Source: Paraburkholderia metrosideri (lineage in GTDB: Bacteria; Pseudomonadota; Gammaproteobacteria; Burkholderiales; Burkholderiaceae). Taken from it: a stretch of 36,971 nucleotides of DNA. Below, piece by piece: positions 31,834-36,971 of this stretch (positions are counted from its first letter, which is position 1; each line of letters opens with the position of its first letter). A program made the position numbers and the translations under genes. Location of the stretch: positions 1 to 36,971 of the forward strand of contig NZ_CAJHCP010000027.1 in NCBI RefSeq assembly GCF_904848625.1. The letters are read 5' to 3'. The notes beneath the pieces are model-generated. The model did not search any database and was not told the origin of the DNA. It saw only the letters and a program-made list of their open reading frames with translations.

Positions 31834-32625
31834 TCAGCGGCCTTCGAAACGTGGTGCGCGCTTTTCCACGAACGCTTGCACGCCTTCGGCGTAGTCGTGA
31901 GACGCACCGAGTTCGCGTTGCAGGTCTCGTTCGAGATCGAGTTGCTGATCAAGCGTTTGCGTCGCGCCGGCGCGCATTGCCTGCTTGATCGCGGCGATCG
32001 CGCGGGTGGGTTGTTGTGCGAGTTGGGCCGCAAGCCGGGCTGCGGTGGCGGCGAGTTCCGTGTCGTCCACCGTCTGCCAGATCAAGCCCCAGCTTTCGGC
32101 TTTTTCCGCGCTGAGTTTGTCGCCGGTCATGGCGAGTCCCAATGCGCGAGCCATGCCGACACGCTGCGGCAGAAACCAGGTACCGCCCGAGTCCGGCACC
32201 AGACCGATCTTCACGAACGCCTGAATGAAACTGGCGGAGCGGGCTGCGAGCACGAGGTCGCAAGCGAGCGCGAGATTGGCGCCGGCACCAGCGGCCGTGC
32301 CATTGACTGCCGCAATCACCGGAAGAGCCAGAGCTTGCAGTCGACGAATCAGCGGATTGAAGTACTCGTCGATTAGCCCGCCGAGGTCGGTCATTGCACC
32401 CGGCGTGAAATCGAGATCGGCGAGATCCTGGCCGGCGCAAAAGCCGCGACCCGCGCCAGTCAGCACGAGCGCACGGGCACCGGACGCTTCGACCTGATCG
32501 AGCGCTGAGCTCAGTTCCTGATGCATCGAGCGTGTAAAGCTGTTGAGCTTGTCCGGACGATTCAGCGTGATAGTCGCCACATGGCTCGACGGGTCGATGT
32601 CCAGGCGGATCGCTTCATATGACAT
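31834..32625 (-). CDS. paaG: Ring-1,2-epoxyphenylacetyl-CoA isomerase PaaG
   Basis: A 263-residue crotonase-fold enzyme. The PaaG-type segment TGAGRGFCAGQDLADLD, then AVNGTAAGAGANLALACDLVLAARSASF and VKIGLVPDSGGTWFLPQRVG, closely resemble E. coli PaaG, which isomerises the 1,2-epoxide to oxepin-CoA and also shifts a double bond later in the pathway. The Asp in VPDSGG is the expected catalytic residue. The first crotonase glutamate of hydratases is replaced here (AGANLAL), which argues isomerase rather than hydratase. The ATG at 32625 is preferred to Met at 32640. Confidence 0.93.
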   Translation of the reverse strand: MSYEAIRLDIDPSSHVATITLNRPDKLNSFTRSMHQELSSALDQVEASGARALVLTGAGRGFCAGQDLADLDFTPGAMTDLGGLIDEYFNPLIRRLQALALPVIAAVNGTAAGAGANLALACDLVLAARSASFIQAFVKIGLVPDSGGTWFLPQRVGMARALGLAMTGDKLSAEKAESWGLIWQTVDDTELAATAARLAAQLAQQPTRAIAAIKQAMRAGATQTLDQQLDLERDLQRELGASHDYAEGVQAFVEKRAPRFEGR

Positions 32626-32676
32626 TGGGTGTCTCCTCAAAGTCTCTTCTGGCCGAAGGGTGCGGCGGCGTTGCCG

Positions 32677-33879
32677 TCAGACCCGTTCGATGACTAGCGC
32701 AATGCCTTGCCCCACGCCGATGCACATCGTACAAAGCGCGAAGCGGCCGTTGCTCCGTTCCAGCTGGTAGAGCGCAGTCGTAATCAGACGCGCGCCCGAT
32801 GCGCCTAATGGATGCCCCAGCGCAATGGCGCCGCCGTTCGGATTGACGCGCGGATCGTCATCGCGCAGACCGAGCGTGCGCAGCACGGCCAACCCTTGCG
32901 ACGCGAATGCTTCGTTCAGTTCGATCACGTCGAATTGTTCGAGCGTCATGCCGAGCTGCTTCAGCAGTTTTTGCGTAGCAGGCGCCGGGCCGATTCCCAT
33001 GATGCGCGGCTCGACGCCCGCTGTAGCCATGCCGACAACACGTGCGCGGCGACGCAGCCCATATTGATCAGCGGCCTGTTGATTCGCTAGCAACAACGCG
33101 CAAGCCCCGTCATTCACTCCAGACGCATTGCCCGCCGTCACGCTGCCCTCCGGACGAACTACGCCCTTGAGTTTGCCCAAGCTCTCCAGTGAAGTTTCTC
33201 GCGGATGCTCGTCAAGCAGGACCCGCACCGGGTCGCCTTTCTTCTGTGCGATTTCAACGCCGACAATTTCGTGGGCCAACGTACCGTCGCGCTGCGCCCG
33301 TGCGGCCTTCTGCTGACTCGCGAGCGCAAACGCATCCTGATCGGCGCGGCTGATACTGAACTCGACAGCAACGTTTTCCGCTGTTTCCGGCATGGAGTCG
33401 ACGCCGTACTGGCGCTTCATCAATGGATTGATAAAGCGCCAGCCGATGGTCGTGTCGCAAATATCAGCCTGACGCGAAAATGCACTGGCCGCTTTACCCA
33501 TGACGAATGGCGCCCGTGTCATGCTCTCGACGCCGCCAGCAATCATGAGGCGCGCCTCGCCCGATTTGATCGCGCGCGCTGCAGTGCCCACCGCGTCCAT
33601 ACCTGAGCCGCACAGGCGGTTGATGGTTGCGCCGGGCGCATCCGTGGGTAGACCGGCCAGCAGCGCAGACATACGCGCTACGTTACGGTTGTCTTCACCA
33701 GCCTGATTGGCACAGCCATAGATCACATCGTCGAGCGCTCTCCAGTCCACCCCAGGATTGCGCTCGATCAGCGCCCGGATCGGAACGGCGCCGAGATCGT
33801 CTGCACGGACGTCCTTCAGGGCGCCACCGTAGCGGCCGATTGGGGTGCGAATCGCGTCGCAAATGAAGGCGTCGTTCAT
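32677..33879 (-). CDS. 3-oxoadipyl-CoA / 3-oxo-5,6-dehydrosuberyl-CoA thiolase
   Basis: A 400-residue thiolase. The nucleophile Cys90 lies in NRLCGSGMDAV, the His in ALGHPLGASGAR, and the second Cys in CTMCIGVGQG. The N-terminus DAIRTPIGRYGGALKDVRADDL and the 400-residue length match beta-ketoadipyl-CoA thiolases (PaaJ/PcaF). In the paa pathway it catalyses the two thiolytic steps that yield acetyl-CoA and succinyl-CoA; it could also serve the beta-ketoadipate pathway, hence no symbol. It lies between paaN (125 bases upstream) and paaG (51 bases downstream). Confidence 0.93.
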   Translation of the reverse strand: MNDAFICDAIRTPIGRYGGALKDVRADDLGAVPIRALIERNPGVDWRALDDVIYGCANQAGEDNRNVARMSALLAGLPTDAPGATINRLCGSGMDAVGTAARAIKSGEARLMIAGGVESMTRAPFVMGKAASAFSRQADICDTTIGWRFINPLMKRQYGVDSMPETAENVAVEFSISRADQDAFALASQQKAARAQRDGTLAHEIVGVEIAQKKGDPVRVLLDEHPRETSLESLGKLKGVVRPEGSVTAGNASGVNDGACALLLANQQAADQYGLRRRARVVGMATAGVEPRIMGIGPAPATQKLLKQLGMTLEQFDVIELNEAFASQGLAVLRTLGLRDDDPRVNPNGGAIALGHPLGASGARLITTALYQLERSNGRFALCTMCIGVGQGIALVIERV

Positions 33880-34003
33880 TGGAATTCCCGCTAAGGCGGA
33901 TCAGCGCAAGAGCCCGATCCGATGTCTCATGTTAGTTGGGGTGCACGACCCGGTCCATTCGGCCAGATGGCATAGGACGAAGCCGAGCTTTGTCTTATGA
34001 CAT

Positions 34004-35704
34004 TCAGCCAGCTACCGCTGGGGCCGCTTTCGGTTCAACATGAACGCGGCTTTGCACTACGCGGAAGCGGTTCGCGACGAAGGCTGCATCGGCGAGCGCA
34101 GCGTTTGCCGCCGGGTTGGCGCCCGTGCCGTGGAAGTCGGAGAAGGCCGCGGATTGATTGACGAACACACCGCCGGTCAGATTGATCGAGAGCGCTACAC
34201 CGCCGCGAATCGATGCTTCGTGCGCGTCTTCGAGCACGGCTTCGTTTGTGCTGTACACCGATAACGTCAACGCGCCGTGTTCGGCTGCGATGGCGCCAGC
34301 GAGATCAAGTGACTGCGCGGTTGAGTCTGTTGCGATCACGAATGAGATCGGGCCGAACCATTCCTTGGTGAACTGCGCGTGGTCGTTGGCGGCGTCGAGT
34401 TGCAGAACGAGCGGCGTGCGTACTCGAGCACCGGCAAAAGCGGGATGTTCGAGCGTCTGACTTTCGACGAGAACGCGGCCGAGCTTCGTGGCTTCGTCAA
34501 TGCGCTGAGTGACGCCTTCGTTCTGGATAGCTCCCAGCAGTTCGACCGCACGGGCGGGTTCCGCGACGAGTTTCTGCACGGCGGCAGCAATGGCTTGAGC
34601 GACTTCGTCGAAGCCAACTATGCCCTCGGCCGTGCGGATGCCGTCGCGCGGTATATAGATGTTCTGCGGCGCGGTGCACATCTGGCCTGAGTACAGCGCG
34701 AGCGAGAAGGCGATGTTGCGGGCGGCCGCCTTGATGTCGTCGACCGAGTCGATCACGATCTGGTTGACGCCTGCTTTTTCAGTGTAGACCTGCGCCTGGT
34801 GCGCATTGCGCTCGAGCCACGTGCCGTTCTGCGAACTGCCCGTGAAGTCGATAAGTTTGATTTCCGGACGCAGCGCCAGATTCTGGACGAGTGCGCCGTC
34901 GTTCGGCTCGGTGGCGAGCAGCGTGACGACGTTGGGATCGAAGCCGGCTTCGCGCAATACGTCGCGCGCAATTCGGACTGTCAGCGCGAGCGGAAGAATC
35001 GCGCCCGGGTGCGGCTTGACGATGACCGTGTTGCCCGTGGCGAGGTCGGCGAAGAGACCGGGATAGCCATTCCATGTCGGGAACGTGCAGCAGCCGAGTA
35101 CAAGGCCGGTTCCGCGCGACACGACGGTGTAGCGCTTGCGCATGGCGAGCGGCGGGTTCTTGCCTTGGGGCTTTTCCCAGTGAGCGTCGGCGGGAATACG
35201 GCGCAACTGGTCCCACGCATAGACAACGGCTTCGAGCGCGCGGTCCTGAGCGTGTGGGCCGCCAGCCTGGAAAGCCATCATGAATGCCTGACCGGTCGTA
35301 TGCATGACGCTGTAGCCAATTTCAAAACTGGCCCGATTTACTCGCGCAAGAATCTCGAGGCACACGCCGATCCACGCCTGCGGACCCGCGGCGCGCCAGT
35401 CGCGCTGAGCGGCAGCGGCGGCTGCGATTAGCGAGTCGGGGTCGGCCTTTGGGTAGCGAACGCCAAGCGGGAATCCGAATGGCGAGATTTCCGCCCCGAC
35501 GGTTTCACCTGTCGACGGTTGGTCCAGATCGAAAGTCGTGTTGAGAAGCGCCTTGAATGCGGCTTCACCATCCGCGTTGGCTGTTTCCCCGTACACTTTT
35601 GGACTGGGCATCTCGACGAAAGGACTCCAGTAGCCGCGCGTTTCGACCGCGGTGAGTGCCTTTTGCAGCGTGTCTTCGTGTTTGGTGAATAGCGGATGTG
35701 TCAT
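34004..35704 (-). CDS. paaN: Phenylacetate degradation protein PaaN (aldehyde dehydrogenase type)
   Basis: A 566-residue aldehyde-dehydrogenase-fold protein of the PaaN group. The family N-terminus carries YWSPFVEMPSPKVYGE. Catalytic elements are LVLGCCTFPTWNGYPGL, IDFTGSSQNGTW, Glu309 in EKAGVNQIVID and the nucleophile Cys343 in YSGQMCTAPQN. Fused PaaZ of E. coli is about 680 residues and adds a MaoC hydratase domain; this protein has no room for one. It probably oxidises the ring-opened semialdehyde, with hydrolytic ring cleavage done by a separate hydratase. It heads the minus-strand run and is divergent from paaF. Confidence 0.92.
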   Translation of the reverse strand: MTHPLFTKHEDTLQKALTAVETRGYWSPFVEMPSPKVYGETANADGEAAFKALLNTTFDLDQPSTGETVGAEISPFGFPLGVRYPKADPDSLIAAAAAAQRDWRAAGPQAWIGVCLEILARVNRASFEIGYSVMHTTGQAFMMAFQAGGPHAQDRALEAVVYAWDQLRRIPADAHWEKPQGKNPPLAMRKRYTVVSRGTGLVLGCCTFPTWNGYPGLFADLATGNTVIVKPHPGAILPLALTVRIARDVLREAGFDPNVVTLLATEPNDGALVQNLALRPEIKLIDFTGSSQNGTWLERNAHQAQVYTEKAGVNQIVIDSVDDIKAAARNIAFSLALYSGQMCTAPQNIYIPRDGIRTAEGIVGFDEVAQAIAAAVQKLVAEPARAVELLGAIQNEGVTQRIDEATKLGRVLVESQTLEHPAFAGARVRTPLVLQLDAANDHAQFTKEWFGPISFVIATDSTAQSLDLAGAIAAEHGALTLSVYSTNEAVLEDAHEASIRGGVALSINLTGGVFVNQSAAFSDFHGTGANPAANAALADAAFVANRFRVVQSRVHVEPKAAPAVAG

Positions 35705-35752
35705 GGCAGAGGGGCTTGGCTATACGTTGGGGAACAGCCTGTCTAATAATTG

Positions 35753-35766
35753 ACCGACCGGTTGGT
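35753..35766. promoter_or_regulatory. Putative paa operator between paaN and paaF
   Basis: ACCGACCGGTTGGT is a palindrome with one mismatched pair, centred on ACCGGT, midway between the divergent starts (48 and 75 bases away). The preceding bases read TTGACC. I recall a similar inverted repeat reported upstream of Burkholderia paa genes and bound by the TetR-type repressor PaaR, but cannot check it here. Confidence 0.5.
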
Positions 35767-35841
35767 TGGTGAATGGTAGCATCATTAATTGCGCCGCGCG
35801 AAGCGTTTTCGCGTGTGATTAACCATTAGGAAGGAGGCGGC

Positions 35842-36618
35842 ATGGCTTACGAGAACATTCTGGTTGAGACGCGGGGACGGGTTGGATTGGTCACACTGAA
35901 TCGCCCTAAAGCACTGAACGCGTTGAACGATGCGCTGATGGACGAGTTGGGGGCTGCGTTGCGCGAGTTCGATGCGGACGACGCCATCGGTGCGATCGTG
36001 GTGACTGGCAGTGAGAAGGCGTTCGCTGCCGGGGCCGACATCGGCATGATGGCGACCTACACCTATATGGATGTCTACAAGGGCGACTACATCACCCGTA
36101 ACTGGGAGACGGTTCGCTCGATCCGCAAACCGATCATTGCTGCTGTAGCCGGCTTTGCGCTGGGCGGCGGTTGCGAATTGGCGATGATGTGCGACATCAT
36201 TTTTGCCGCCGACACCGCGAAATTCGGGCAGCCGGAAATCAAGCTGGGCGTGATGCCGGGTGCTGGCGGAACGCAGCGGTTGCCGCGCGCCGTGTCAAAA
36301 GCCAAGGCCATGGACCTCTGCCTGACCGCCCGATTCATGGATGCAGCCGAAGCCGAGCGGGCGGGGTTGGTTTCGCGTGTTATTCCGGCGGCTTCGCTGA
36401 TTGACGAAGCGCTCGCGGCAGCCGCGACCATTGCCGAGTTCCCGTTGCCTGCCGTGATGATGGTGAAGGAGTCCGTCAACCGCGCATATGAAACGACGCT
36501 GGCCGAAGGCGTGCATTTCGAGCGCCGCCTGTTCCATTCGCTCTTCGCTACTGAAGACCAGAAGGAAGGCATGGCGGCATTCGTCGAGAAGCGCAAACCG
36601 GTTTTTAAGAACCGTTAA
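35842..36618 (+). CDS. paaF: Enoyl-CoA hydratase PaaF
   Basis: A 258-residue crotonase. Both catalytic glutamates of true hydratases are present: Glu112 in GGGCELAMMCD and Glu132 in FGQPEIKLGVMPGAGGTQRLPR. It hydrates 2,3-dehydroadipyl-CoA in the paa pathway, and the genomic position, divergent from paaN, supports that over a fatty-acid role. A very strong Shine-Dalgarno sequence, AAGGAGG (35831-35837), precedes the ATG by four bases. It is the only paa gene on the plus strand and the last gene before the rRNA leader. Confidence 0.92.
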   Translation: MAYENILVETRGRVGLVTLNRPKALNALNDALMDELGAALREFDADDAIGAIVVTGSEKAFAAGADIGMMATYTYMDVYKGDYITRNWETVRSIRKPIIAAVAGFALGGGCELAMMCDIIFAADTAKFGQPEIKLGVMPGAGGTQRLPRAVSKAKAMDLCLTARFMDAAEAERAGLVSRVIPAASLIDEALAAAATIAEFPLPAVMMVKESVNRAYETTLAEGVHFERRLFHSLFATEDQKEGMAAFVEKRKPVFKNR

Positions 36619-36638
36619 TACGCTTGTCAAAATAACGC

Positions 36639-36667
36639 TTGCAAGTGCCGGTACGGCTCGCTAGAAT
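36639..36667 (+). promoter_or_regulatory. First promoter of the rRNA operon
   Basis: TTGCAA (36639-36644), a 17-base spacer and TAGAAT (36662-36667). It lies 20 bases after the paaF stop codon and points rightward toward the rRNA leader. Confidence 0.6.
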
Positions 36668-36771
36668 TTCGCTCTTTCGTGCTTCGGATACCGGGGCACG
36701 GGGAAGCGGGAAAGCCAGCAGTGGCAAGGCTTCCAGCGAAGTGGGCAGGTTCAGTAAGTGATAAAAACCTG

Positions 36772-36800
36772 TTGACGGCGCTGAGAAAGTTCTTCATAAT
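36772..36800 (+). promoter_or_regulatory. Second promoter of the rRNA operon
   Basis: TTGACG (36772-36777), exactly 17 bases, and CATAAT (36795-36800): a near-consensus sigma-70 promoter 133 bases downstream of the first. The tandem pair is typical of rrn operons. Confidence 0.75.
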
Positions 36801-36861
36801 CTCGTTTCTCTGCTGCAGACGCAGCGACGCAGAACGAAGCGGTGCCGGGTGGTTGAAGTAG

Positions 36862-36971
36862 GCGCTGCGGATTTCGCGGATCGATCTTTAAAAATTAACA
36901 GCCGATAAGTGTGGGCGCTTGATGCGCGATGCGGGTGGGTCCTTCGGGGCTTGCCATAAAGCAGAAGTATC
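36862..36971 (+). other. Leader of an rRNA operon with boxA-like antitermination site
   Basis: GATCTTTAAAAATTAACAG at 36883-36901 resembles the boxA element (TGCTCTTTA...) of rrn leaders. The following sequence, with GATAAGTGTGGGCGCTTGATG, matches what I remember of the region just upstream of 16S rRNA in Burkholderia. The 16S gene itself begins beyond the window. 36801-36861 shows nothing else. Confidence 0.75.

Overview
The window is a GC-rich chromosomal segment from a betaproteobacterium, most likely Burkholderia or Paraburkholderia. The gene orders hemA-prfA-prmC-grxD-ubiX, rpe-gph-trpE-trpG-trpD-trpC and paaN-thiolase-paaG-paaI-paaK with a divergent paaF match what I know of that group. 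The rRNA leader at the right edge also looks like a Burkholderia type. Nearly every gene is a core or conserved metabolic gene. I see no phage, no defence island and no CRISPR. I do not see an exotic undescribed system, and the most interesting signals are regulatory.

Layout. 1-111 holds a probable IS3-type insertion-sequence end. 154-5598 (minus strand) runs hemA, prfA, prmC, grxD, ubiX and a LigB-type dioxygenase: tetrapyrrole synthesis, translation termination, Fe-S/redox and ubiquinone cofactor supply. 5662-6372 is an OmpR-type response regulator whose receiver has Glu where the phosphorylated Asp should be. 6576-9331 (plus) carries a small membrane protein, a Xaa-Pro aminopeptidase and a HAD hydrolase. 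9409-14440 (minus) carries an AsmA-like protein, ettA, a small secreted DUF3761 protein and ychF. 14818-19981 (plus) carries a small anchored protein, a UbiH/UbiF-type hydroxylase, dsbC, an M61 peptidase with a PDZ domain, and azoR.

20121-27618 (minus) contains ung, a CYTH protein and the trpE-G-D-C cluster preceded by gph and rpe. Between gph and trpE lies a 24-residue leader ORF with three Trp codons, followed by mutually exclusive hairpins and a T tract. This is a classical trp attenuator, with a likely promoter inside the 3' end of gph. 27893-29662 contains apaG, a tiny membrane protein on the opposite strand, and mltA.

29870-36618 is a phenylacetate-degradation cluster. PaaK activates phenylacetate to its CoA ester. 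PaaG, PaaN, PaaF and the thiolase carry out isomerisation, ring-opening-product oxidation, hydration and thiolysis. PaaI is the rescue thioesterase. The ring epoxidase paaABCDE and paaH are not in this window. The right edge (36639-36971) is the promoter and antitermination leader of an rRNA operon whose 16S gene lies beyond the window.
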